Translations under genes and position numbers: made by a program
In this document: piece after piece, positions 1-6,543 of the stretch
Position numbering within the stretch: the stretch's first letter is position 1
Layout: each line of letters opens with the position of its first letter
Notes under the pieces: generated by a model
Databases searched by the model: none
Seen by the model: the letters and a program-made list of their open reading frames with translations, nothing else
What the model was told of the DNA's origin: nothing
NCBI GenBank assembly: GCA_022703115.1
Contig: JAKLEK010000045.1
Coordinates: forward strand, 1-9,645
DNA from: Elusimicrobiota bacterium
GTDB taxonomy: Bacteria; Elusimicrobiota; Elusimicrobia; Elusimicrobiales; UBA9959
Reading direction: 5' to 3'
Length of the DNA: 9,645 nucleotides

Positions 1-2186
1 TGCTGCAGCGGAGCGTATTTGAGCATGAACGTCTGCTTCGCTCCGCTGTCGAAAACCACCGTGACTTTGGCGAACTCCCCGGTGCCTATCTGGTCCACCA
101 CCCGCCCGGGGCCGTACACCGGGTGCGCCACCTTCCGGCCTTTCCCTATCCTCGGGAGAGGCGGCGGGGGGTAGGCCGCTATGACGCGCACGTCCTCTTC
201 TCCCGGCCGCGGCGCGGTCTCCCTGGCGACCTTGCTCTCGAAGATGAACCGGGAGGCCATGTTGGGGTATGTGGTGCCGAAGATCTTCCTGGTGTTGGCC
301 CAGGTCAGGAAAAGCAGGTCCTTGGCCCTTGTCATGCCGACGTAGGCCAGGCGCCGTTCCTCCTCCATCTGTTCGTCGGAGGAGTTGGCGGCGTTTATCG
401 GGAACAGGCCCTCCTCCAGGCCGGTCAGGAAGGCCGCCGGGAACTCCAGCCCCTTGGCCAGATGCACCGTGATGAGCGTGACCGCGTGGTCGTCCTCGGT
501 CATGCCGTCCACCTGGGAGGCCAGCATTACCTCCTCCAGGTACTTGTGCAGCGTGGGCGGCTCGCCGTCCTTCTTCGCCTTGTCCTCGAACTCCCGTACG
601 GCGTTCACGAGCTCCTGCAGGTTCCCGAGGCGGTTCAGCGTCTCCTCCGGCTCCTTTTCGGATTCGCTCTCTATGGACTGCCAGTAGCCCGACTTGCTGA
701 GCACCTTCTCCAGCATCAGGGTCGGGGTGCAGGCGAACATGTCGGACTTGACGTCGTCCAGCATGGCCAGGAAATCATTTATGCCCCGCCGCGCCGCCGG
801 GGTCAGGTCCGGTATGCGGTCGCAGGCCAGCATCGCGTCGTACAGCGGGATGTCGTCCCGGCGCGCGCAGGCGGTTATCCTCTCGAGGGCGGTCCTGCCT
901 ATTCCCCTCGCCGGCGTGTTTATCACGCGCAGCAGGCTTACGGTGTCGGAAGGGTTCACCAGTATCTTCAGATAGGCGAGAGCGTCCTTTATCTCCTTGC
1001 GGTCGTAAAAGCGGACGGAGCCTATCAGGCGGTAGGGGATGCGGTTGCGGCGGAACACTTCCTCGAAGGACCGGCTCTGCGCGTTGGTGCGGTAGAAGAC
1101 GGCGATGTCGTTGTAGCCGTAGCCGCCGCGGGCGGTGAGGGCCCTGACCTTTCCGGCTATGCCTTTGGCTTCCTCGGTCTCGTCCGCGAACTCCAGCAGC
1201 TGCACCGCCTCGCCCTCCGGCTTTTCGGTCCAGAGGTCCTTGGGCTTTCGCCCCTTGTTGTGCCTGATGACCTCGTTGGAAGCGTGAAGTATGCGGGAGG
1301 TGGAGCGGTAGTTCTGTTCCAGCACTATGGTCCTGGCGTCGGTGAAGTCCTTCTCGAACTCCAGGATGTTCCGGATGTCCGCCCCGCGCCAGCCGTAGAC
1401 CGACTGGTCCGGGTCGCCGACGACGCAGAGATTGCGCTGTTTGGCCGAAAGCGTCTTCACCAGCACGTACTGCGCGTGGTTGGTGTCCTGGTATTCGTCC
1501 ACCAGGATGTACCGGAAATAGTCCTGGAAGTACTCCCTGATCTCGTCCTTTTCCTTCAGCAGGCCCGCGGTCCGCAGGATCAGGTCGCCGAAATCCAGCG
1601 CCCCGGCCTCGTTCAGCCTTTTCTGGTAGAGGCGGTATATCTGCGCGGCTTTCAGGCGGTTCGGGTCGCCGGAAACCTGGGCGTTTATGTGATAGGATTC
1701 CGCGTCCAGCAGGTCGTCCTTCGCCCTGGAGATGATCGAAACGTAGATGGAGGCCTTGTTCTTCTCGCTTTCGAGGCCCAGCTCCTCCATCGCCAGCTGC
1801 ACCAGCTTCTTCTGGTCGTCGTCGTCGTAGATCACGAAATCCGGCTTGATGTTGACGAGCCGGCCGTGCTGGCGCAGCACGCGGGCCCCGAAAGAATGGA
1901 ACGTGTGGGTCCAGATGCCGGCCGAGTCTGGAACCAGCCTGGCTATGCGCGCGCGCATTTCCTGCGCGGCCTTGTTGGTGAAAGTGATGGCCAGGATGCG
2001 GGAGGGCGGCACGCCCGAGGCGATCAGGAGAGCGATCTTGGAGGTCAGGGTCTTGGTCTTGCCCGTTCCGGCGCCGGCCAGTATCAGTACCGGTCCGGCG
2101 ACATACTGCACGGCCTCCAGCTGCTTCGGGTTCAGGCCGAGTTCAGGCAGTATGTCCGGATTGACCTGGATGTCTAGGGCTCCCAC
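1..2186 (-). CDS. pcrA: ATP-dependent DNA helicase, PcrA/UvrD family (3' end just beyond the window)
   Basis: Superfamily 1A 3'-5' DNA helicase, known in this family for nucleotide excision and mismatch repair and for clearing protein roadblocks. I read 728 codons from a GTG at 2184-2186. A TAG lies four codons upstream in frame, and the next in-frame ATG is past Walker A, so GTG is the sensible start. Motifs in order: Q-motif region LNPKQ (18-22), Walker A AGAGTGKT (37-44), Ia TFTNKAA (68-74), Walker B DEYQD (230-234), III GDPDQS (257-262), IV QNYRS (291-295), V TVHLAKGLEFP (573-583), VI VGMTRAK (616-622). The C-terminus holds the Tudor-like segment (KVAHPVYGPG, then MLKYAPL) seen in PcrA/UvrD. 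Since PcrA and UvrD are about 720 residues, only a few codons are missing. PcrA and UvrD cannot be told apart from sequence alone. No Shine-Dalgarno precedes the GTG (see the promoter at 2196-2224). Confidence 0.95.
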   Translation of the reverse strand, partial: MGALDIQVNPDILPELGLNPKQLEAVQYVAGPVLILAGAGTGKTKTLTSKIALLIASGVPPSRILAITFTNKAAQEMRARIARLVPDSAGIWTHTFHSFGARVLRQHGRLVNIKPDFVIYDDDDQKKLVQLAMEELGLESEKNKASIYVSIISRAKDDLLDAESYHINAQVSGDPNRLKAAQIYRLYQKRLNEAGALDFGDLILRTAGLLKEKDEIREYFQDYFRYILVDEYQDTNHAQYVLVKTLSAKQRNLCVVGDPDQSVYGWRGADIRNILEFEKDFTDARTIVLEQNYRSTSRILHASNEVIRHNKGRKPKDLWTEKPEGEAVQLLEFADETEEAKGIAGKVRALTARGGYGYNDIAVFYRTNAQSRSFEEVFRRNRIPYRLIGSVRFYDRKEIKDALAYLKILVNPSDTVSLLRVINTPARGIGRTALERITACARRDDIPLYDAMLACDRIPDLTPAARRGINDFLAMLDDVKSDMFACTPTLMLEKVLSKSGYWQSIESESEKEPEETLNRLGNLQELVNAVREFEDKAKKDGEPPTLHKYLEEVMLASQVDGMTEDDHAVTLITVHLAKGLEFPAAFLTGLEEGLFPINAANSSDEQMEEERRLAYVGMTRAKDLLFLTWANTRKIFGTTYPNMASRFIFESKVARETAPRPGEEDVRVIAAYPPPPLPRIGKGRKVAHPVYGPGRVVDQIGTGEFAKVTVVFDSGAKQTFMLKYAPLQ

Positions 2187-2195
2187 AATGTTACG

Positions 2196-2224
2196 ATTCT
2201 ATAACTTTTGGAGCCCCTTGTCAG
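2196..2224 (-). promoter_or_regulatory. Sigma70-type promoter of the helicase gene
   Basis: Minus-strand CTGACA (2219-2224, 5/6 to the -35 consensus), a 17-base spacer, and TAGAAT (2196-2201, 5/6 to the -10). Transcription would be expected to start near A2189, only about three bases before the GTG at 2186. The mRNA would then be leaderless or nearly so, which fits the absence of a ribosome binding site. Promoter spacing and hexamers are read directly; the start point is inferred. Confidence 0.6.
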
Positions 2225-2236
2225 TTGCGAACCCAT

Positions 2237-2271
2237 GCGGCCCCGGCCGTCGCGGGGAAGACCGGGGCCGC
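2237..2271 (-). terminator. GC-rich hairpin after the glutamine synthetase gene, no U-tract
   Basis: Perfect 10-base inverted repeat (GCGGCCCCGG / CCGGGGCCGC, arms 2237-2246 and 2262-2271, 15-base loop), seven bases past the glutamine synthetase stop. The T-run of an intrinsic terminator is missing: the sequence after it reads GCATGGGTTCG. It may be a 3'-end stabilising hairpin or an atypical terminator. It also sits just upstream of the helicase -35 element. Confidence 0.4.
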
Positions 2272-2277
2272 GGGGCT

Positions 2278-3723
2278 TCAGAACTTGTGCCAGAGCATCT
2301 GGTTCGTCACTTCGTGGTGGAACAGGACCTCCGCTGATTTCACGATGGTCCCCAGCTCTTTCGGGCTGCGGTCCGCCGCGGCCTGTTTGTGCCCCAGGTA
2401 CTTTTCGTGGGAGGCCGCTCCCATGGCCGCCTTGATGAAGTCGCTGCCCCGGAAAATGCGTATCGCGTCGTAGATGTTCCCCGGCAGGTAGCGCACCCTG
2501 TCGCGCTTGCTCTCGTCCTTGGTCAGCGGTTCCCCTTTGAGCATGGTGTGCAGGAGCGCGTAGGCGGCGAGATAGGGGTTCGCGTCCGGACCCACCGAAC
2601 GTATCTCCAGGCGGGCGGAGCGCTCGTTACCGGCGGGGATGCGTATCATCGAGCCGCGGTCCACCGAAGAGACCTTTATCTGGTTGGGGGCCTCGAAATG
2701 CGGGTCCAGGCGGCGGTACGCGTTGACGCTGGGGTTGAGCATCAGGGACAGTTCCTGCGCGTGGTTCAGCAGCCTCGAGACGGCGTCCCAGGCCGCCGAC
2801 GACAATCCGTCCTCGCCTTTCTTGTCGTGGAAGATGTTCCTGCCGTCCTTGAAGAAGGAGATGTTGAGATGCATGCCGCTCCCGTTCACTCCCGCGACCG
2901 GCTTCGGCAGGAAGGTGGCCGTCATCCCCATGTTCGCCGCGACCTGCCGGCAGACCAGCTTGTACAGCTGGATCATGTCGCAGGCCCGCACCACGTCCGC
3001 GTGCGAGAAGTTCAGCTCGAACTGAGAGGGGGCCACCTCGGGGTGGTCCTTTTCGTTCCTGAACCCCATCGCGCGCTGGGCCTCCGCCGCGGCGTCTATG
3101 AACATCTTGAGGCGGTCCAGCGGCAGGGAATGGTAGTAGCCGCCGGTGGAAATCAGGTCGAAGCCCCGGGTCTGGTCGTAGTTCTGCTCGGCGTTGAGCC
3201 CGTTGACCACGAAGCCTTCCACTTCGGCGGCCAGTTCCGCGGAGAGGCCCCTGGTCTTCTTCATTTCGCGCGCCAGTCCGGCGAGGCGGGCGCGGAAGTC
3301 GGACTCGTAAAGGGTCTTGTCCCGGTTGAGCACGGTTGAGAAGATGATGACCTTGCCGGGGCCGAACACGTCCGAGGGCAGCCAGAACACGCTGCCCCAG
3401 TCTATGTCCAGGCGCAGGTCCGATTCCCTCTGGGCCGAAAAGCCCCGTATAGAGGAGCCGTCGAAGGTCAGGTTGTCCGCGGCCCGCAGGAAGAATTGCT
3501 TGTCGTAGTCCAGCATGTGGAACCGGCCCTCGATATCGGAGAAGCAGAGGGTCACGGCCTTCAGGCGCTTTTCCTTCAGCAGGTAGGCGCGGTGCTTCTT
3601 TTCCAGTTCGGCGGCCGGCAGGGAGGCGGCGGCCTGGGCGGCTTCCAGATTCAGGGCTTCCAGCTCTTCATAGGGCAGCTGCAGGAATTTTTTAAGGACG
3701 ACGGGCGCGGCCGGGGTCTGCAT
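2278..3723 (-). CDS. glnA: Glutamine synthetase, type I (GlnA-like subfamily)
   Basis: ATP-dependent ligation of ammonium to glutamate, giving glutamine; a cytoplasmic oligomer in this family. The 481-residue reading starts at ATG 3721-3723, preceded by AGGAG seven bases away. The frame also runs 23 codons further upstream, but that part overlaps the promoter and is rejected. Active-site landmarks are present: DGSSIRGF (88-95, ammonium-site Asp), the EVE metal ligands (167-169), PEVAPSQFE (228-236, two more Glu), GSGMH (281-285, His ligand), FEAP (343-346, Glu flap), MIRIP (359-363), RLEIR (371-375). NIYD (416-419) aligns with the NLYD region that carries the adenylylated Tyr in enterobacterial GlnA, so Y418 could be that Tyr. 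No GlnE is visible, so regulation by adenylylation is unproven. It is somewhat longer than standard GlnA at the N-terminus (DGSS at 88 rather than near 50), and ends in WHKF rather than the usual tail. The gene appears monocistronic, with its own strong promoter. Confidence 0.93.
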   Translation of the reverse strand: MQTPAAPVVLKKFLQLPYEELEALNLEAAQAAASLPAAELEKKHRAYLLKEKRLKAVTLCFSDIEGRFHMLDYDKQFFLRAADNLTFDGSSIRGFSAQRESDLRLDIDWGSVFWLPSDVFGPGKVIIFSTVLNRDKTLYESDFRARLAGLAREMKKTRGLSAELAAEVEGFVVNGLNAEQNYDQTRGFDLISTGGYYHSLPLDRLKMFIDAAAEAQRAMGFRNEKDHPEVAPSQFELNFSHADVVRACDMIQLYKLVCRQVAANMGMTATFLPKPVAGVNGSGMHLNISFFKDGRNIFHDKKGEDGLSSAAWDAVSRLLNHAQELSLMLNPSVNAYRRLDPHFEAPNQIKVSSVDRGSMIRIPAGNERSARLEIRSVGPDANPYLAAYALLHTMLKGEPLTKDESKRDRVRYLPGNIYDAIRIFRGSDFIKAAMGAASHEKYLGHKQAAADRSPKELGTIVKSAEVLFHHEVTNQMLWHKF

Positions 3724-3763
3724 GAGGTGGCTCCTTTTATTGAAATACCCACATCTAAGGATA

Positions 3764-3792
3764 AGTATAACAGGAATTAATATAAAAATCAA
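3764..3792 (-). promoter_or_regulatory. Extended -10 sigma70 promoter of the glutamine synthetase gene
   Basis: Minus-strand TTGATT (3787-3792), a 17-base spacer, then TATACT (3764-3769) preceded by TGT, an extended -10. The region upstream to about 3830 is almost pure A/T and could act as an UP element. The expected start near A3756 gives a leader of about 33 bases with a good ribosome binding site. I saw no clear sigma54 GG-N10-GC element. Confidence 0.7.
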
Positions 3793-3844
3793 TATTTATA
3801 GTATAAATATCGAAATTATATTATTTAGTCCGCAAGCGGAGGGA

Positions 3845-3880
3845 ATAAAAAGCCCCCGGCCCTTATGGAGCGGCCGGGGG
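3845..3880 (-). terminator. Intrinsic terminator of ychF
   Basis: Nine-base perfect stem (CCCCCGGCC / GGCCGGGGG, arms 3872-3880 and 3853-3861, 10-base loop) followed on the minus strand by TTTTTATT. It lies ten bases past the ychF stop. This is the only textbook rho-independent terminator in the window, and it insulates the glutamine synthetase promoter from ychF. Confidence 0.9.
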
Positions 3881-3889
3881 TCTGAAGGC

Positions 3890-4963
3890 TCAGACGTTGA
3901 ACTTGAAGTAGCAGACGTCTCCGTCCCGCATCACGTATTCCTTGCCTTCCGAGCGTATGAGGCCTTTTTCGCGCAGGGCCTTCTCGTCCCGGAATTTGGC
4001 GATGTCTTCGAAGGAATAGATATCGGCGCGGATGAAGCCTTTTTCGAAATCGCTGTGTATCCGGCCCGCGGCTTGCGGCGCCTTAAGCCCCCTGCGGAGG
4101 CTCCAGGCCCGCACCTCGTCCTCCGATCCGGCGGTGAAGAAGGAGATGAGGTCCAGCAGCTTCTGTCCGGCCAGGATCATCTTTTCCAGTCCGGTGTACT
4201 CCTCGCCGAGGTCCTTGAGGAAAGCCGCCCGTTCCTCGTCCGGCAGCTCGATCATCTCCGACTCGATCTTGGCCGAGATCTCCACCAGAATGGCCCCGCG
4301 CGACTTTATGAAATCGCGGAGCTTCGCCTGTTCCGCGGCGTTGGGGGTCTCCGAGGTATTCGCTACGAAGAAGACCGGTTTGACGGTGAGCAGATTGTAG
4401 TCCCTTACCTCGGCCGCGGAGTAGCCCGCCTCCCTGGCGGGCTTCCCGTCGGCCAGCAGCTTCTTTATCGCCTCCAGCCTCTCCTGGCGGATCTTCGCTT
4501 CCTTGTCCCCGCTGCGGAGCGAGCCGGCGTTCTTTTCCAGCATCTTGTCCACGGCCTCGAGATCGGCCAGCATGAGCTCGGTCTCTATGACCTCTATGTC
4601 CCGGATCGGGTCCACCTCGCCCAGCACGTGCACGACGTCCGGGTTGTCGAAAACGCGCACCACCTGCACTATGGCGTCCACCTCGCGTATGTTGGCCAGG
4701 AACTTGTTCCCCAGCCCCTCGCCCTTGGAGGCGCCCTTGACGAGCCCGGCGATGTCCACGAACTTGATGTAGGACGGCACCTTTTTCGGCGGCTTAAAGA
4801 TGTCGAACAGGGCGTCCAGCCTCTTGTCTGGGACCGGCACCACTCCGACGTTCGGGTCGATGGTGGTGAAAGGGTAGTTGGAGGAGGCCGCGCCCGCTTT
4901 AGTGAGCGCGTTGAAAAGGGTTGATTTTCCCACGTTAGGGAGGCCGACGATGCCTATTTCCAT
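3890..4963 (-). CDS. ychF: Redox/ribosome-associated ATPase YchF (OLA1 family)
   Basis: Universally conserved Obg-like P-loop NTPase that prefers ATP and binds ribosomes; linked to oxidative stress responses in several bacteria. At 357 residues it has the usual length (family about 363). Visible motifs: G1 GLPNVGKST (7-15), G3 DIAGL (70-74), the altered G4 typical of YchF as NTSE (202-205, in place of NKxD), a helical-hairpin region about 125-190, and a C-terminal TGS domain from about 276 ending in DGDVCYFKFNV. ATG 4961-4963 is preceded by AAGGA at seven bases. It has its own -10-like TATAAT upstream and a strong terminator downstream, so it appears monocistronic. The orthology is clear. Confidence 0.97.
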   Translation of the reverse strand: MEIGIVGLPNVGKSTLFNALTKAGAASSNYPFTTIDPNVGVVPVPDKRLDALFDIFKPPKKVPSYIKFVDIAGLVKGASKGEGLGNKFLANIREVDAIVQVVRVFDNPDVVHVLGEVDPIRDIEVIETELMLADLEAVDKMLEKNAGSLRSGDKEAKIRQERLEAIKKLLADGKPAREAGYSAAEVRDYNLLTVKPVFFVANTSETPNAAEQAKLRDFIKSRGAILVEISAKIESEMIELPDEERAAFLKDLGEEYTGLEKMILAGQKLLDLISFFTAGSEDEVRAWSLRRGLKAPQAAGRIHSDFEKGFIRADIYSFEDIAKFRDEKALREKGLIRSEGKEYVMRDGDVCYFKFNV

Positions 4964-5000
4964 AATCTATTCCTTGAAGAGCAGCGGTTCGTACCCGGGT

Positions 5001-5006
5001 ATTATA
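5001..5006 (-). promoter_or_regulatory. -10 element upstream of ychF
   Basis: Perfect TATAAT on the minus strand, 37 bases before the ychF ATG and downstream of the HTH gene stop, preceded by an A-rich tract. No good -35 lies at 16-18 bases, so this is a partial promoter call. It suggests ychF is not solely dependent on read-through from the HTH gene. Confidence 0.45.
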
Positions 5007-5029
5007 CTTTTTATGCCGCGCCCGCCGCT

Positions 5030-5332
5030 TCAGTCCCAGCCCATTTCGTCCAGAGGGTCGCTGTCGGGCGGGGGAGGGGGCGGCGGCGCCGGCGGCCTGC
5101 GGGCGGCCGGCGTTATGGCGGGTCCCGGGGCGGGCGGCGGCGCGGTCCGTGCCGCTCCCCCGACCGCTCCCCCGGCTTTCGGGGCCTGGAGGGCTTCTGC
5201 CGGCACGGCCCAGTTCCGGCCTATCCGGATCCCCGGCAGCCGGCCGTTTTTGACCTTCTTGAACACGGCAATCCGCGATATTCCCATCCGGGCGGCGGCC
5301 TCGGGCAGGGAGAGGAATTGTTTGTCCTCCAT
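5030..5332 (-). CDS. Small excisionase-like (MerR-type) HTH DNA-binding protein with proline-rich tail
   Basis: Reading from ATG 5330-5332 gives 100 residues. Residues 6-47 (FLSLPEAAARMGISR, then FKKVKNGRLPGIRIGRNWAVP) match the excisionase-family winged HTH that binds DNA: helix-turn-helix, a basic wing, then the R-x-GRxW-VP strand. Residues 50-89 are a low-complexity Ala/Pro/Gly tail ending in seven prolines (83-89). The last eleven residues form an acidic end, DSDPLDEMGWD. A GTG seven codons upstream (5351-5353) also opens the frame, but it falls inside an operator-like repeat; the ATG has a weak AGGT seven bases away. There is no integrase, recombinase or att-like sequence nearby, so it is more likely a chromosomal regulator than a phage Xis. 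Divergent from the epimerase operon. Target unknown; autoregulation is inferred from the flanking repeats. Confidence 0.8.
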   Translation of the reverse strand: MEDKQFLSLPEAAARMGISRIAVFKKVKNGRLPGIRIGRNWAVPAEALQAPKAGGAVGGAARTAPPPAPGPAITPAARRPPAPPPPPPPDSDPLDEMGWD

Positions 5333-5343
5333 AATTTTACCTA

Positions 5344-5363
5344 TGGTTAACACCGGTTAACCA
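5344..5363. promoter_or_regulatory. Operator-like element, copy 1 (two GGTTAAC units)
   Basis: GGTTAAC-ACC-GGTTAACC: two GGTTAAC units in a 10-bp direct repeat, the second being a perfect palindrome GGTTAACC. It matches copy 2 at 17 of 19 positions. It would cover about +1 to +18 of the HTH gene transcript, the place expected for an autorepressor. Binding is inferred. Confidence 0.6.
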
Positions 5364-5368
5364 AAATT

Positions 5369-5377
5369 ATTGTAGCA
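5369..5377 (-). promoter_or_regulatory. Extended -10 promoter of the HTH gene
   Basis: Minus-strand TGC-TACAAT (TACAAT at 5369-5374, 5/6 consensus, with the TGn extension). No convincing -35 is visible 17 bases upstream, as is common for extended -10 promoters. The predicted start near G5362 coincides with the edge of operator copy 1. Confidence 0.5.
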
Positions 5378-5437
5378 AATTAACGGCTTGGGGCGACGGC
5401 CTTCCGGGATCGGGTCGTATCGCTAAGGGTAGGCGGT

Positions 5438-5457
5438 TGGTTAACATAGGTTAACCT
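5438..5457. promoter_or_regulatory. Operator-like element, copy 2 (two GGTTAAC units)
   Basis: GGTTAAC-ATA-GGTTAACC, the same architecture as copy 1 and in the same orientation, 94 bp away (about nine helical turns). It lies about 70-85 bases upstream of the likely epimerase start point, and upstream of the HTH promoter as well. A looping pair or a shared control site for both divergent units is plausible. Confidence 0.55.
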
Positions 5458-5510
5458 GTATTGGGTGGAAAGCCCCGGACCGGTGGTTCTGGACGGGGCC
5501 GTAAAATTTA

Positions 5511-5516
5511 TATACT
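5511..5516 (+). promoter_or_regulatory. -10 element of the epimerase operon
   Basis: TATACT in an A/T-rich island (5503-5530) within GC-rich sequence. The likely start is near 5523, with a leader of about 20 bases to the ATG at 5542. No hexamer close to TTGACA occurs at 16-18 bases, so this promoter may need an activator or an UP-like element. Confidence 0.4.
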
Positions 5517-5541
5517 ATCAATAATAGCAATAGCGCCTGTT

Positions 5542-6543
5542 ATGGATATCCTTATATTGGGCGGGACCAGTTTTTTCGGAAAAGAAACCGCGCGTCTTCT
5601 GGCGGAAAACGGGCACCATGTCACCGTATTTTCAAGGCGGGCTCCGGCCGACGGCCTTCCGCTCGACGTGGCGCAAAGCCGCGGCGACAGGACCGTGGAG
5701 GCGGACCTGGTCCGCATGTCCACCCGCACCTGGGACGCCGTAATAGACAATATCTGTTTTTCCGCCGAGGACGCCGAAAAGGCGGTGCGCGTTTTCAGCG
5801 GCAGGACCGGGCTTTACGTCTTCACCAGTTCCGCCTCGGTCTATTCGCTCCTGCAGGGAGCGTCCTCGCCTTTCCGGGAGGTGCAGATCGAGGCGCTGCC
5901 GCTGAAGGACGGGCTTAAAGATACGCCCTATTATAAGTATGCCCGCGGCAAGTACGAGGCCGAGAGGGTATATCTCTCGGCGGCGCGGGAAAAGCGCTTT
6001 CCGGTCGCTATAGTGCGCCCCCCGGTGGTCATAGGGCCCGGCGATCCGACCCTGCGCGCGTATTCCTACTGGCTGCGGCTCGGCGACGGCGGCCCTCTTA
6101 TACTGCCCAATCCGGCCGTCTCGGCGCGGTACGTGTTCTCCAGGGACCTGGCGCGGGCGTTCGAGCTTCTGGTGACCGGCGGCGACGCGCGCGGGCAGGC
6201 CTTCAACATAGGGGATTCGGCGGTAATAAGCCTGCAGGACTTCGTCAAACTTTCCGCCCGGATACTCCACAAGGAACCGGAGCTGCTGTTCCCGGACCAC
6301 GGCTGGCTTAAGGCCGCCGGGTTCGATTTCGCGGCCTCGCCTTTTTCCGGCGCGGCCGATTTCGTGGTGGACATATCCAAGGCTGAAAAGATCCTCTCCT
6401 GGCGCTCTTCGGAGATGCACGCCTGGCTGGAGGAGACCATCGGGTGGTTCTTCCTTAAATACATCGGACCCATGCCCGGCAACTACGCTTCACGGCAAAA
6501 AGAGCTGGAGCTGGCGCGGAAATTGAAAGCGGAGCGTATATGA
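5542..6543 (+). CDS. NAD(P)-dependent epimerase/dehydratase-like protein (extended SDR)
   Basis: A 333-residue Rossmann-fold protein of the extended short-chain dehydrogenase/reductase class (COG0451-like). Evidence: MDILILGGTSFFG with nucleotide-binding GGTSFFG at 7-13; GDR at 48-50 followed by WDAVID, typical of a branch that includes CSP41-like and other uncharacterised SDRs; TSSASVY (95-101); the catalytic YxxxK as YARGK (133-137); RPPVVIGPGD (159-168). The C-terminal half is the variable substrate domain, so the substrate is not predictable. A nucleotide sugar is usual for this class and would suit the kdsC neighbour. The ATG at 5542 is chosen because the GG-TS-FFG motif then falls at residue 7, as in relatives; the frame continues upstream to a TTG at 5461 with no homologous content. 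There is no Shine-Dalgarno before the ATG. The stop overlaps the next start (ATGA), implying coupling. Confidence 0.85.
   Translation: MDILILGGTSFFGKETARLLAENGHHVTVFSRRAPADGLPLDVAQSRGDRTVEADLVRMSTRTWDAVIDNICFSAEDAEKAVRVFSGRTGLYVFTSSASVYSLLQGASSPFREVQIEALPLKDGLKDTPYYKYARGKYEAERVYLSAAREKRFPVAIVRPPVVIGPGDPTLRAYSYWLRLGDGGPLILPNPAVSARYVFSRDLARAFELLVTGGDARGQAFNIGDSAVISLQDFVKLSARILHKEPELLFPDHGWLKAAGFDFAASPFSGAADFVVDISKAEKILSWRSSEMHAWLEETIGWFFLKYIGPMPGNYASRQKELELARKLKAERI

Noticed and set aside
1485..1499. Catalytic residue change in the helicase Walker B motif (DEYQD instead of DEFQD)
   Set aside because: Both Asp and Glu are present and Tyr at this position is common in PcrA/UvrD relatives; not an inactivating change.
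1815..1832. Short GTC repeat (possible microsatellite)
   Set aside because: It encodes the run of aspartates in a conserved helicase segment, read in frame.
123..2177. 684-codon open frame on the plus strand
   Set aside because: It is exactly antisense to the PcrA helicase, whose motifs are all intact. The frame is low-complexity (Arg/Leu/Val/Gly-rich), as expected from GC-rich codon positions, with no domain pattern.
2389..3339. 316-codon plus-strand open frame
   Set aside because: Antisense to glutamine synthetase; composition is an artefact of GC skew at codon positions.
3724..3792. N-terminal extension of glutamine synthetase from an upstream in-frame start
   Set aside because: It would translate the promoter and leader, and the ATG at 3723 has a strong ribosome binding site.
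3722..4924. 400-codon plus-strand open frame
   Set aside because: Runs across the AT-rich glutamine synthetase promoter, the ychF terminator and then antisense through ychF; no recognisable content.
4878..5360. 160-codon plus-strand open frame rich in Gly/Ala/Pro
   Set aside because: Antisense to the HTH gene and the start of ychF. Its low-complexity stretch mirrors the proline tail of the HTH protein.
5030..5457. Prophage or integrative element remnant suggested by an excisionase-like protein and repeats
   Set aside because: No integrase, transposase, tRNA or att-like duplicated boundary is visible, and the flanking genes are intact housekeeping genes.
5461..5541. 27-codon N-terminal extension of the epimerase from a TTG
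   Set aside because: It would span the -10 region; the ATG at 5542 places the GGTSFFG motif at the normal position.
5632..6420. 262-codon minus-strand open frame
   Set aside because: Antisense to the epimerase gene, which has clear Rossmann and YxxxK motifs.
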